Shown: positions 52,943-63,660, counted from the first letter of the stretch. The stretch is DNA of 64,000 nucleotides from Dromiciops gliroides (GCF_019393635.1 NC_057864.1:474442617-474506616), one strand, 5' to 3'. Made by a program: numbers and translations. Notes: generated from the letters alone by a model not told the origin.

Positions 52943-53094
52943 TGTCTTTGTTGTTTGTCCTTCATTCCCAAAAAGGACCATGACATCAGGGTGATGTCAT
53001 GACTTGCATTGAATCAGATTTAAGTGAGGGAGGGCTGTTCAAAGTCACCAGCATCACTCTCTCCTCTAGAGCCATCTGGGTCCGATAGATAGAT

Positions 53095-53168
<74 letters not shown>

Positions 53169-53382
53169 TAGATGATAGATGGATAAATGGATGGATGGAC
53201 AGAGAGAGAGAGAGAGAGAGATTATCAAGATGACTGGAGATGGCCCCAGATGTTTAAGGTATTTGGGGTTAAGTGACTTGCCCAGAGACACACAGCTAGC
53301 AAGTGTCCAACGTGAGATTTGAACTCAGGTCCTTCCAGTTTCTGGGCAAGTTCTCTATCTGCTGTGCCACCTAGCTACCCCA
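52943..53382 (+). mobile_element. Composite marsupial SINE with internal GATA array
   Basis: The left part starts 'ttgtttgtccttcattccc' and runs to 'gccatctgggtccgata'. The array is at 53084-53221. It then resumes 'gatgactggagatggcccca' and ends in a reversed CORE-SINE head ('ctgtgccacctagctacccc'). It looks like a dimeric element. Confidence 0.75.
53084..53221 (+). repeat. (GATA)n/(GACA)n/(GA)n array
   Basis: GATA units, then GACA, GATG and GA. Confidence 0.97.
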
Positions 53383-53699
53383 TTCTGATTTCATTATTGC
53401 TCCCAAATGCTGATACTACCTCTAGGGACAGTAAGCATAGCTGTTTCTGATTTTTCTCCCTTTCCCATTCCCAAGCATTCCCTTCATTTAAACTTTTCAC
53501 ATAATGGCATAATCTCACACAGTGCAGTCTCTCAAATAATGTGATATTCTTTCCATATTTTATTTCACCAAAAAAAAAAAAGAATAGTACTATAAACTTA
53601 GAATTCTCTGAAAGGATCCAGACCATTACACCCAGCCTGGGTGGAGAGAGGCAGGCATGGGAAGGAGAAAGAGAGAGTTTACCTCCAAAGAACTGTTAC

Positions 53700-53775
53700 A
53701 ATTCCATCCCCAGTCCTTAGTGTGGTGTATTGCATTTACTAGTCAATTTATAAATGTTGACTTTATTTGAATGTG
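53700..53775 (+). mobile_element. L2 3' end fragment
   Basis: 'tccccagtccttagtgtgg' and 'aatttataaatgttgac'. Confidence 0.65.
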
Positions 53776-53869
53776 TGTGCCAGTGCAGCACAATGCAGGT
53801 GGACAGCATCCCAAATCAGGGTTCCTATAGACTTTTGATTGATCATTTGCTTTTCTTTTCATTTGGTTC

Positions 53870-54040
53870 CACAGAATTTCAGAGTTAGGAGGGACCTCAG
53901 AGACCATCCAGTCCAAACCACATATAAGCACTTCTCTGAGAATGGAATACCCATAATCTCCCAAAGCAACCCCATTTCACTTTTCCTCAACAAACAAGTC
54001 CTCAAGCAACCTCTACTCTGAGAGCCTCTTGTTCATCCCA
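53870..54040 (-). mobile_element. CR1/L3 3' end
   Basis: 'cagaatttcagagttaggag', 'ggacctcagagaccatccag' and 'caacaaacaagtcctcaagc', the reverse of the CR1/L3 3' UTR. Confidence 0.7.
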
Positions 54041-54319
54041 TGGAATGGTGTGGGACAATCACAGAGAGAAGGAAGCTCTTGATAAGGCAACCATAGCAAG
54101 TGATGATCCCTCATGCCCCGGGCACTGGTAAGCTTTCTGGTTTTCCATGAACTTTCATTAGTTATAATCAATACTAATCTCATGAGTTCCCCAGGCAGAC
54201 CCTTTGAGATGGGCAGGGTATCTTTACCAAACTTGTGAAAAATCAGCCGTCTAAAAGTGAGGTGAAGAAAGCATGACCAGACAGAAATTCACCTGAAAAA
54301 AAAAAAGTTCTGAGAGCTT

Positions 54320-54530
54320 TAATGGACTATAATTCAATATGTGTCAATAGGTAGCTAGGAAAGCTGAGACTCCATTAAGAGCAGCTCAGGTTCCAGTAAT
54401 AAGGAGGTGATAACTCCCCTCCATGCCTTGTCCTAATCAAGGGAGTATTGTGGTCAGCTATGGGCACCACATTTTAGGAAGGACTTCCATTAGCTGGAGA
54501 GCATTTTAGAGGAGAGGACCCAATATGGCA
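54320..54530 (+). mobile_element. CR1/L3 ORF2 fragment
   Basis: 'gactataattcaatatgtgt', 'gaggtgataactcccctcca', 'ttgtggtcagctatgggcac' and 'cattttaggaaggacttcca'. Confidence 0.78.
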
Positions 54531-54544
54531 AAAGACTTTGAGTT

Positions 54545-54673
54545 GGTGCAGCTAGGTGGTACATTGGATAAAGCACCGGCCCTGGATTCAGGAGGACCTG
54601 AGTTCAAATACAGCCTCAGACACTTGACACTTACTAGCTGTGTGACCCTGGGAAAGTCACTTAACCCTCATTG

Positions 54674-54712
<39 letters not shown>
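54545..54712 (+). mobile_element. Short SINE with CA-repeat tail
   Basis: Complete element whose tail is (CA)n (54677-54710) in place of poly(A). Confidence 0.92.
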
Positions 54713-54715
<3 letters not shown>

Positions 54716-54980
54716 TCTAAAGCACTTAGCACAGTGCCTGGCACAGATAAATGCTCATTCCCTGATCCCATGTGAAGATTGTTGAAGGGACTGGGAAGTA
54801 TTTGGACAGAGTTGTCTCCCCCCAACAATTAGAAAATTGGGAGAATTCTCATTTATTCACTTCTGAAGGTAGTTATAAGGATCAAATGAGATAACAAATA
54901 TAAAGCATTTTGCAAGCCTTACAGGACTATATAAATGATAGTTGTTATTGTTGTTATTTATTATCATTATTATCTCTTCA
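54713..54980 (+). mobile_element. MIR/L2 terminal fragments
   Basis: 'gcacttagcacagtgcctgg' (54720-54770), and 'ataaggatcaaatgagataa' to 'atataaatgatagttgttat' (54864-54975). Confidence 0.7.
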
Positions 54981-55452
54981 ATGTTCACCAAGAAGGATCT
55001 GGCCAGAGACAGCAAGGATAGGGAAGAAGAAAAATGCTAGGAGAAGGTGTCTCATTAAATATTTTTAATTATACTCATAAAATTATATTAAGTTTTACTC
55101 CTAAACATGCAGTTGCCACAGGCAGTCTGATGGGCCCTCCTGAGGAGAAGGAGAGCAGACTCAGCTGGGTTCCTTTGTCCCCATGCCAACCAACTCGCAA
55201 ATCTTCCTCTAAGGACCAGCCCAATCTGCCTAGGAAGGATGTGGGACTAGCCAACCTGTATTCCTAGGTAGGGGGTGATCAGAAGCCTATTTCCTCTCTT
55301 ATTTCTTCTGGCTGGTGACAACAGGAGTGAGCTAGAATCAGCTCCACCCTGATAGAGTGAGCCAATAGTTAAATTTTCAGTGTGAACATTTACACCTCAG
55401 AAATTGGCATTTGCTTCAAAGTGGGGTTGTGTAGACTTAAGATAATGTTAAT
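54981..55452. other. Unannotated sequence
   Basis: The 77-codon frame at 55034-55267 has no recognised domain. Confidence 0.4.
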
Positions 55453-55468
55453 AACACATATTAAACTT

Positions 55469-55612
55469 TTTTTTTGGTGAGGCAATTGGGGTTAAGTGAC
55501 TTGCCCAGGATCACACAGCTAGTAATTGTTAAGTGTCTGAGGCTGGATTTGAACTCAGGTCCTCCTGAATCCAGGGCCAGTGCTTTATCCACTGCACCAC
55601 CTAGCTGCCCCC
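55469..55612 (-). mobile_element. Short A-tailed SINE with perfect TSD
   Basis: TSD aacacatattaaactt is identical at 55453-55468 and 55613-55628. Confidence 0.97.
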
Positions 55613-55792
55613 AACACATATTAAACTTAATAGTATGTGTATATGAATTTTTTTCAGGAAGACCTGATTATTATTAAACATTTACCAGCATATCCATATA
55701 TAGCTCAATAAATATTGCATAAACTCAGGGAATGATGTCATCACCAAACCTGAGACCTAGTGACTGAAGGCTGAAGATGAGGATGATGGTAA

Positions 55793-55875
55793 CAATAATT
55801 GGCATTAATATAGGGCTGTAAGGTGGACAGACTACTTTATATCCAGTATCTCATTTGAGCCTTACAACCCCCTGG
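55793..55875 (-). mobile_element. MIR/THER1 fragment
   Basis: 'aataattggcattaatatag' and 'agtatctcatttgagcctta'. Confidence 0.7.
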
Positions 55876-56379
55876 TGATGAGTTTTCTCTAAGCATTGCT
55901 CCCTTCCTTCTCTTCCAGTGTCTCCCAGCTGGACTCCTGCCTCAATAGCCAACCATGAGGTAAACCAGAATCCTAACCTGTAGCTGAGCTCAGCTGAGCA
56001 GTTAAACCCTCATTTTATAGCCTCCTTCTTACTGTTAACTCCCTGGTAGGAGTTGGGAAGTCTGTGTGGCTTTGTGTCCAAGCCGACAAGTCCCAGTGAG
56101 TCAAGGGGAGAAACTCGTCTAGTAATAATCGTGCTTCATCTGGTTAGGATTGTTGCTAAGGATTTTATTTTCATTATGGAGGAATCATTTTTGATAGATT
56201 GATGCATTCAGCACTGAGCAAAGAATTTCCCTATAGTCCCCTTTAAACACCACTGTTCTAAGGGAAAGTTGTGTAATGACTTTGTGGGGTTCAGCTTCAT
56301 AAGCACACTATTACCCAGACCTAGACTCCTCAAATCCCAATAGACGTGAAAGTACAGCTAGTTATGGCAGTGTGGGTTT
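55876..56379. other. Unannotated sequence
   Basis: No recognised feature. Confidence 0.4.
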
Positions 56380-56394
56380 AGAACTGGAAAGAAC

Positions 56395-56546
56395 AGGGGC
56401 AGCTAGGTGGTGCAGTGGATAAAGCACCAGCCCTGGATTCAGGAGGACCTGAGTTCAAATCTGACCTCAGACACTTGACACTTACTAGCTGTATGACCCT
56501 GGGCAAGTCACTTAACCCTCATTGCCCTGCAAAAAGAAAAAAGAAA
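56395..56546 (+). mobile_element. Short A-tailed SINE with perfect TSD
   Basis: TSD agaactggaaagaac at 56380-56394 and 56547-56561. It lies in a minus-strand CORE-SINE relic that resumes to about 56670. Confidence 0.97.
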
Positions 56547-56819
56547 AGAACTGGAAAGAACCTTTCAGATCATCCGGTCTAACCTCTTATTTTTACAGAT
56601 GAGGAAATTGATGCCAACTTGCCTAAGCCCAGTCAATGAGAGAGCTGGGGTTTGAATCCAGTTCTTCCATGGAAGTTGAGGGTTTTCAGGGAATGAAGCT
56701 GAGAGACCTTTCAGCCTGATGCATAACAGGGTTCAGAGTCCTCTTAGCAGAAAGGGATTTTGTTCTGGAGAAAACGCAGTAAATATCCACCCGTTTCTCC
56801 TCATCTCACCCCCGAAGAA

Positions 56820-57340
56820 TGACTTGTCACATATGTTAAAACAAACTGTCCCTGGTACTAGGACTGAAAGAGGAAGTCAACTCTATGAATCCATCAATAA
56901 AGGCCAGTCTGGAAGGGAAAGAGCTGTGATTCATGGGAAGAAATAGACCCACTGGCTTTCCAAGTGATAATGTGGGGGCTCAGACCAACTTGAAAGTCTG
57001 CTGGCATTTCATTCAAATGGCTAACGTGAGCTCCCCTGTCTTTTACGGGACCAGGGATGAGAAGCTGCCAAGCCCACTTACCAGTAGGGCTACAAACATT
57101 CTGTATGAGCCCATCTGGAGCCAATCAATCTCGCTGGATTTAAAAACAGCATATGTCCACAGATGCCAGCAGCCCTGGAAAGACTGATCATCTCGGGGTC
57201 CTAAACTACACTATCACAAATCATCAGCTCACCAATTGTCCGCTGGTGCAGTGCAATACTCTGCCTCCTGCTGCCAGCACTTCCTTGGTAGCCCCATCAA
57301 GAGTAAGGGTCAAGTCTCCAGGAAATGATTCAGGCCTCCT
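56820..57340. promoter_or_regulatory. Candidate conserved noncoding element
   Basis: About 520 bp repeat-free. It contains 'gccaatcaatctcgctggat' and 'caaatcatcagctcaccaat' and keeps several CpGs. Frames on both strands (60-84 codons) carry no domain or clear splice sites. A conserved regulatory element or a diverged exon are both possible. Confidence 0.3.
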
Positions 57341-57384
57341 TCTGTAAGAATAGCTCTCCAGATGGTCCCATGGCTGAAAGTCAC

Positions 57385-57500
57385 AGAGTGATAGGAAGGG
57401 AGGACTGGAAGGGGCCGGGAGAGATCACGTAGTTCCATCTCCTCATCTTAAAGAGGAAGAAACTGGGACCCAGAGAAAGAATGCGACTTGCCAATTCCCT
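57385..57500 (-). mobile_element. CORE-SINE relic
   Basis: 'gaggactggaaggggccggg' and 'agaaactgggacccagagaa'. Confidence 0.65.
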
Positions 57501-57608
57501 TGGGGAATTGATGATGACCTTGACTGGCCAGTCCCAGGACACATAAATTGTGATGTCAGAGATGTTTATCACAGATACTAATGACATCCCCTTAAAACAT
57601 TGCTTTCC

Positions 57609-57737
57609 ACCGACCCTGGATTCAGGAGGACCTGAGTTCAGATCCAGACTCAGACATTTGACACTTAGTAGCTGTGTCACCCTAGGCAAGTCACTTAACC
57701 CTCATTACTCCACAAAAACAAAAACAAAAACAAAACA
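57609..57737 (+). mobile_element. 5'-truncated short SINE with TSD
   Basis: Starts ACCGACCCTGGATTC, lacking the first 30 or so bases. TSD attgctttcc at 57599-57608 and 57738-57747. The tail is CAAAAA units. Confidence 0.95.
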
Positions 57738-57825
57738 ATTGCTTTCCTCACCTCATGGCTCCCAAGGGCAGCCCTATTTGGCAGGCTATCATATGGAAGA
57801 GGATTCTCTCTTTGATCCCAGAGAG

Positions 57826-57861
57826 AAGACTAAGACTAAGACTAAAAAGACTAAGACTGAG
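57826..57861 (+). repeat. (AAGACT)n short array
   Basis: Hexamer AAGACT repeated with one AAA interruption. Confidence 0.95.
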
Positions 57862-57904
57862 GGTAGAGGTTACTACAGAGAAGCATATTTTAAAGCACGA
57901 TGAA

Positions 57905-58190
57905 TACAACTCATTCATCTAGAGTTGGAAGGGACCAATGAGGTCATTAGACCATCTCCTTCATTATACAAATAGGGTAACTGAGTCCAGGGAAGTGAAA
58001 TGACTTCAGTCTAGAGCTAGAAAGGACCTCAGAGGCCATCTCTGCAAATGAAGAGACTGAAGCAGGGAGGTGGGTTCCCTGAGATCACAGAGGAAGTAAA
58101 TGGCAGGGGGGAGATTTGAACCCAGGTCCTCTGAGCCCACATTCATCATGCCTTCCACTATATGAGTGGATGAGGATCTCTCTAACAATT
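57905..58190 (-). mobile_element. Two CORE-SINE relics in tandem
   Basis: 'agttggaagggaccaatgag' (about 57910-58000) and 'agctagaaaggacctcagag' to 'aacccaggtcctctgagccc' (about 58010-58190). Confidence 0.75.
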
Positions 58191-58261
58191 ATAGCCATCA
58201 AAAATAGAATGACTGATGATTGTGAGGACCCTTTCCTTCAGATTTTCAAGCATACTTAAAT

Positions 58262-58400
58262 ATTTAAGTCAATAAGCATTTATTAAACACTTACTATGTT
58301 CCAGGCACTGTCCTGAGTTCTGGAAATATGAAGACAAGCAAAAACAAAGCCAGTCCCTGCCTTCAAGGAGCTTTTATTCTAATGAGAAGGAAGGCCACCC
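58262..58400 (-). mobile_element. L2 3' end
   Basis: 'gtcaataagcatttattaaa' to 'tgccttcaaggagcttttat'. Confidence 0.85.
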
Positions 58401-58869
58401 ATACAAGAAAAAGAAAAAGAGAAGGTGGATGAAAAGGTTCTTGGGAGGGGACACAGTGGAGAGGTCTGGAGAGGAAAGTCAAGAATGGAGACAGGAAGTG
58501 CTAGAGTTAACATGTCTGACCTGGGCACTTCCTCAAAATGTAGGTTCTAGAAGGAATTCACCAATCAGAGAAAGGACTTCCCAGGCTGAGGAGTTCATTG
58601 GGGTAGGAAGGCGAAGTTCAGAGAGGAGAGCAAGGGGAGGTTCATTTTCCCTAAGTTTATTTATTCTCGGGCTCTCACACATTGGTGAGTCATTCATCCT
58701 TTAGAGAGTTAAAGGCATCTGTGCTATAAAAATCAGAGATGCCAATTCTGCCCAGAACAAGAAGAACCTGGACATCCCCTCTAATCTGTTCTAAATTTGT
58801 GGCTTTTCATAAGGGCCCCAGCTCCAGGCCACTCCAGGCCATGAGGGCTATGGGAGATATGCCCTGGGT
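58401..58869. other. Probable further antisense L2, then unique sequence
   Basis: 58401-58500 is purine-rich as in antisense L2. The remainder is unassigned. The 91-codon frame at 58429-58704 has no domain. Confidence 0.35.
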
Positions 58870-59150
58870 GCCCCTGCTGTCCCCACCATGCTGATGATGT
58901 GAGAAATAAGTGAGAAATTCCTCTAGGCAAATCTGGTCAAAAGAGTTATTCCGATACACAAACCAAGCCTGCCAAGGAAACCAACTGCCCACAGACGCTG
59001 ATGGAGCCAAGCCTGCTGCTTACGCAGCTTTGAGCCGGTGCTGTGGAAGATGCCGGGGTAATAATAGTTCACTCTCCTATCAATGATTAGAGACTGTTGC
59101 TGGAGCTAAAAAAGCTTCACAGAAGAATTAGACAGGATGATCAAGGCTGG
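58870..59150. promoter_or_regulatory. Candidate conserved noncoding element
   Basis: Repeat-free, including 'gcttacgcagctttgagccg' and 'ctcctatcaatgattagaga', with several CpGs retained. Judged by appearance only. Confidence 0.28.
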
Positions 59151-59187
59151 AAGCAATGAGCCCTATTGTCTGGTCCTCTGCTTAGTT

Positions 59188-59425
59188 GGTTTTTGGTTTG
59201 GGGTTTTTTGTTTGTTTGGTTGGTTGGTTGGTTGGTTTGGGTTGGGTTTTTTGGTTTGCTTAGAGTTTTGTTTTGTTTTGTTTTGTTTTGTGGGGCAATG
59301 AGGGTTAAGTGACTTGCCCAGGGTCACACAGCTAGTAAGAGTCCAATGTCTGAGGCTGGATTTGAACTCAGGTCCCCCTGGATCTAGGGCTGGTGCTTTA
59401 GCCACTGTGTTGCCTAGCTGCCCCC
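59188..59425 (-). mobile_element. Short SINE with long GT-rich tail
   Basis: Reversed core and head (59290-59425) preceded by about 100 bp of TTTGG, GGTT and TTTTG units in the tail position. Confidence 0.9.
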
Positions 59426-59785
59426 TCTACTTTGTTTAAAGGAAGGTCATATGGATAATAAGAATGTGGCCCAAGAGAGCCTGGGGTAGGAAAATTCAAA
59501 CTGTCACAGGAGAAGGGGGCCCTAGATAGTCCTGGTGAGAGGCTACTCCTCAGGCTTGACTGGCCCAAAGGGTGATCCCTGTTCATGCTGGACTTCCTTC
59601 ACTCCCAGTATCAGGACAGCTGCAGGTGCTTTACAGGGAGTTGCACTCAGGTGGGATAGATTTCTCACCTCTAAGGTCACAGGATGGAAGATGCCGATCA
59701 TCTGAGAAATGGGAAATTTTAGTTTAGAATGTTCCAGATATAAGAGAGGACAGGAAATATGGTACAGTGGGAAAATCTGGACCCA
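59426..59785. other. Unannotated sequence
   Basis: Nothing recognised. Confidence 0.4.
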
Positions 59786-59789
59786 GAAG

Positions 59790-59910
59790 CCTGGCACTTT
59801 CTACTTTTGTGGCCTTAGTGATGTCACATGAGTCTACCAGGACTGTTTTCTCATTTGTAAAAGGAGGGTCTTAGGCCATATGACATCTAAGAACCCTTCC
59901 AACTTTAAAA
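59790..59910 (+). mobile_element. CORE-SINE relic
   Basis: 'gactgttttctcatttgta' and 'ctaagaacccttccaacttt'. Confidence 0.7.
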
Positions 59911-60184
59911 GCAATGAGCAGTGAATCAAGATGGCGAGGGAGGAGGGTTACCTTGGGCAAGTCACTTAACCTAAATGGGCCTTAAATCAGTAACCAATTC
60001 CAGAGTCAGAGCAGAAGACTAGATCAATGCTGTGCTGGGCAGGCCATGCTAGGAGTACAATGGGGGATGGGACTCCAAGAGAAGGAGAAAGAGCAGTCTC
60101 TGGCCCTGTCACAAAGGCTGAAGCCCAGAAACTTAGACTTGGAGATGTGAATGAACCCAAGAAAACACCAATAAAGATGTGACA

Positions 60185-60712
60185 TTAATAATGATCATAA
60201 CACCCAGTATTTATAGAGCTCTAGAAGGCTTACAATAGCAGCTAGGGGGCGCCATAGTGCACAGAGCTCCAAGCCTGGAGTCAGGAATACTGGAGTTCAA
60301 ATAGGACCTCAGACACTTGCTGCCTCTGTGACCCTGAGCAAGTCACTTCATGTTGTTTGCCTCATTTCCTCTTCTATAAAATCGTATCGAAAAGGAAATG
60401 GCAAACCCCTCCAGTATCTTGCCAAGGAAACCCCAAATGAAGTAACAACGAGTCAAATAGGGCTGAAACAACTGGACAAGAACAACAGTGTTTTCAAAAT
60501 ATTGGACCGTCATTATCTCATTTGATCCTCACAACAACCCAGGGTGCTGGTGCTATTCCCATTTCACAGATGAGGAAACCAAGGCAAACAGAGGTGAAGT
60601 GGCTTGCCCAGGGACACACAGCTAGTAATTGTCTGAGGCCAGATTTGAACTCAGCTTTTCCTGACTCAGGGTCCAGCATTCTTTCTTTCTAATGCATCAC
60701 CTATCTACCTCC
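60185..60712 (-). mobile_element. THER1/MIR-type SINE split by MAR1
   Basis: 'acccagtatttatagagctc' on the left. 'cattatctcatttgatcctc', 'tttcacagatgaggaaacc' and the core on the right of the insertion. Confidence 0.82.
60238..60490 (+). mobile_element. MAR1-like SINE inside THER1
   Basis: Head 'gcagctagggggcgccatag', core and RTE tail 'ggaaatggcaaacccctcc' to 'ctggacaagaacaacag'. Confidence 0.87.
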
Positions 60713-60919
60713 AAAAATAAGTGGAGGTTAAAATAGTTGACCTTTGAGCTCCCTTCCAAATTTAGACCTAGGATTGTCCCATTTGCTCTGCCTCCTGTGA
60801 GACCTAATTTCCAGGTCTCTTCAATCCCATGGGCCTGTTTTCTTCATCAGTGAAATAAGGGGATTGCTCTAGATGGATGCTGAGCTCTTACCCATCCCAG
60901 ACCTGTAATCATGTGATCA

Positions 60920-61205
60920 TTCCATTGGTTCCACCACTTATGACCTGTGTGACCCTGAGAAAGTACTTCAATCTCTTTGGCCCTCAGTTTCCTCATCTGT
61001 AACCTGAAGAGATGAGAACGGATGGTTTCTGAGGTCTTTTCCAGCACTAAGATCAGTCACCACTGCTACTCTGGGGAGAAAATTTGTCTGACTTGACAAG
61101 TGTCATTTACTTCATCCTTCTTGGTCTCAGTTTCCTCTTCCATGAAATTATATTAGAGTAGATGACTCTAAAGTCCCTTCGCAATCTATGTTTTATGATC
61201 CTATG
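60920..61205 (+). mobile_element. Two CORE-SINE relics in tandem
   Basis: 'tggccctcagtttcctcatc' (60920-61065) and 'tggtctcagtttcctcttcc' (61090-61205), both with CR1/L3-like tails. Confidence 0.75.
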
Positions 61206-61245
61206 GTCTTGAAGGTCCTTCTAACTCTCACAATCTAGGTGTCTT

Positions 61246-61470
61246 GTTGTTATTGAGTCATGTCTGACTTTCTGTGACCCCATTTGGTGTTTTCTTAGCA
61301 AATATACTGGAGTGGTTTGCCATTTCCTTCTCCAGCTCATTTGACAGATGAGGAAATTGAGGCAAACAGAGTTAAGTGACTTTCCCAGGATCACACAGGC
61401 TAGATTTGAACTCATGTCTTCCTGACTCCAGACCAGGCACTCTATACATTGTACCATCTAGTCACCCCTA
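61246..61470 (-). mobile_element. MAR1-like SINE
   Basis: 'gagtcatgtctgactttctg', 'gccatttccttctccagctc', 'gatgaggaaattgaggcaaa', ending 'accatctagtcacccc'. Confidence 0.9.
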
Positions 61471-61663
61471 TTTGGTGTTCTATCCATACACAAATAAGGG
61501 AGTACATTGGGAGTTTTGGTTACAGCATTCATTTATTTGAATCACAAACAACTGTCTTGAGAGGATGCTTCCTTTTCTTCCTAAACTCCCTCTTTCCCCC
61601 AAGTCCCTCCTTAGCTCAGGAGCCCCTCCATACAGTGAAAGCAACAGGAAGGGCCATTTGGGG

Positions 61664-61667
<4 letters not shown>

Positions 61668-61726
<59 letters not shown>

Positions 61727-61750
61727 ACACACACGCACACACACACACTC
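61668..61750 (+). repeat. (TC)n then (CA)n
   Basis: The CT run switches to CA at about 61725. Confidence 0.96.
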
Positions 61751-61784
61751 TGCAGGGCAGGGCATGTCTCATCCTTCATGTCCT

Positions 61785-62190
61785 CTGGAGCTCAAGTCCA
61801 GCCTCATTGAAATGCAGCCCTCGCCAGCACCAGGGCCAGCGTCGGGGGCTCCCTTCTGGATCACTAAGAAATTGGTCCGATCTGAAAATGTCAGGCTCTG
61901 GTTAGCAATTCCAATGACCAGAGCGGTAATTACGCCTTTCCGTGTGCTGGTGTGTCGCACTGCATCAAACCTGACACAAATGCCTGCTTTTATAATATCG
62001 CCGCATGAAAATAAATGTCGAAAATGATATGAGAATGTACTAGGAAGAGATTAATAACTGTTCTTCCGGGAAGAAAGATGGCTCTTTTCAAAGAGCATAT
62101 TATTTTTTTCCTTGAAAAAAAGCCCCTCTGATAGCATCTCTCCTTGAGGGGGACTGAATTATATTATCACTCACGAGCCATGATCAGCTC
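61785..62190. promoter_or_regulatory. Strong candidate conserved noncoding element
   Basis: A 400-bp repeat-free block unlike its surroundings, with many CpGs kept (GCGGTAATTACGCC, GTGTGTCGCACTGC, ATATCGCCGCATG, AATGTCGAAAATG). It has a palindromic homeodomain core TAATTA at 61927-61932, TTCTTCCGGGAAG (STAT/ETS-like inverted repeat) and TTTTATAATATC. CpG retention in a CpG-depleted setting suggests constraint or lack of methylation. A 63-codon minus frame crosses part of it but shows no domain. Best guess is a developmental enhancer. Confidence 0.45.
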
Positions 62191-62569
62191 TGTCAGCAGC
62201 CGTCCCTGCAGGGTGGACGGTGGGGGGGATGAAGCCGACAATAAAGTGGAGAAAGAACGATAGCACTCTTGGAAAATCTAGTTGAAGGGCCGGCCCCAGG
62301 AAGCTCTGTTGCCACAGACTCCCCTTCTTCTGATTTGTTCTCCCCAGAGCAGGATGGGAGTCTTCTACTTATTTTGGATTCGTCCAGAGCCTGGGAGCTA
62401 GGTTGGAGCAGGAGGGAGGGGGGACCTTGAACAAGTAGGATTTTCTGGCTGTCCCAGGGTTCCTGAAGAGTGATCCATGAAATACAGTCACTCCTCATGA
62501 CAGTGGCTCAGGCAAAAGGATGGATGGAGAGTGGGTGTGAGGAAGGGCTAATATTTCAAGCATATTTTG
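62191..62569. other. Low-repeat flank of the candidate element
   Basis: GC-richer start with a G-run at 62221, no recognised repeat. May belong partly to the preceding block. Confidence 0.35.
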
Positions 62570-62945
62570 TGAAGAATCAGGATTTTGGAGTCAAATTGTT
62601 ATTCAGATGTTTCTGACTCTTCATGGCCCCATTTGGGGTTTTCTTGGCAGAGATACTAGAAGGGTTTGCCATTTCCTTCTGCAGCTCATTTTACAGATGA
62701 GAAAACTGAAGCAAACAGGGTGAAGTGACTTGCCCAGGATCACACAGCTAGTAAATATCTAAGGCCATATTTAAACTCAGATCTTCCTGACTCTGTGCCC
62801 AGCACTCTATTCCCTGCAGCACCTAACTTGCCTTTAGAGTCAGAAAACCTACATTCAAATCCTACCTCTGAAACTTAATGCCTATGTGACCTTGGGTAAA
62901 ATCATTTCATCTCCTTTGGCCCTGGTAACCTTATTTGTACAATAA
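62570..62945 (+). mobile_element. CORE-SINE split by MAR1
   Basis: 'caggattttggagtcaaa' on the left. 'gagtcagaaaacctacattc' to 'tatgtgaccttgggtaaaat' on the right. Confidence 0.75.
62600..62832 (-). mobile_element. MAR1-like SINE inside CORE-SINE
   Basis: 'cagatgtttctgactcttca', 'gccatttccttctgcagctc', core, and a head complement ending 'cctaacttgcc'. The repeated gagtca at both edges is a short TSD. Confidence 0.88.
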
Positions 62946-62999
62946 AGACCTCTTCCACTTCTTAATCCGAGCCCTTAAATCACTGGACTGATTGGCTTG

Positions 63000-63240
63000 G
63001 TTAAGTCAGATACAGTACAGGGCCTGAAATCAGGAAGAGCTGAGTTCAAATCCACCCTCAGACACTCAATAGCTGTGTGATCCTGAGCAAGTCTACCTCA
63101 GTTTCCACACCACTGGTGTGGGAATAACAGTAGCATTACCTCCCAGGATTGTTGCGAAGAACAAATTAGATAATAATTAAGTACTTAGCACAGTGGCTGA
63201 CATGTAACATACACATTTTACTGGTGGTGGTAATGATGAT
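63000..63240 (+). mobile_element. THER1/MIR-type SINE
   Basis: 'gagttcaaatccaccctcag', 'gtgtgatcctgagcaagtc', 'gtacttagcacagtggctga'. Confidence 0.8.
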
Positions 63241-63360
63241 GATTGATGATGACGACACTTCAGTACCTTGTGCCTCAGTTTCCCCATCTGTTAAATGAGA
63301 GGGTTGGACTCAATGGTCTCTGGGGTCCCTTCCAGTTCTAGATCTCTGGTCCTATGAATC
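63241..63360 (+). mobile_element. CORE-SINE 3' half
   Basis: 'tgcctcagtttccccatctg' and 'gggtcccttccagttctag'. Confidence 0.75.
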
Positions 63361-63489
63361 TCACTTCCCCAGGAGCACATTCCAGTGCTCAATCCTCACC
63401 TTTGTCTAATGAGAAGCAGAAAGAGCTACATTTGGCATCAGAGAAGCTCAGCTGGAATCCCATCTCTGCCACTTACCAGTAAAGGGTCA

Positions 63490-63660
63490 TAGACTTAGAG
63501 CTAAGGGACCTCAGAGCCTGCCTAGCCCAACCCTCCCATAAAAATAGAAAAGGAAACTGAGGCCCAGGGAGATGACTTGCCCCTGGTCGTGCAGGCAGAG
63601 CCACAATTTATTCCTACAGTGTTTCTTCCAATCCAACACTATCACAGATGCTGTGCCAAC
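63490..63660 (-). mobile_element. CORE-SINE relic
   Basis: 'tcatagacttagagctaag', 'gaaactgaggcccaggga'. The 89-codon minus frame here is repeat-derived. Confidence 0.7.

Noticed and set aside
57600-57903. 117-codon plus-strand frame through 57550-57903
   Set aside because: Formed by a truncated SINE, its CAAAAA tail and an AAGACT array.
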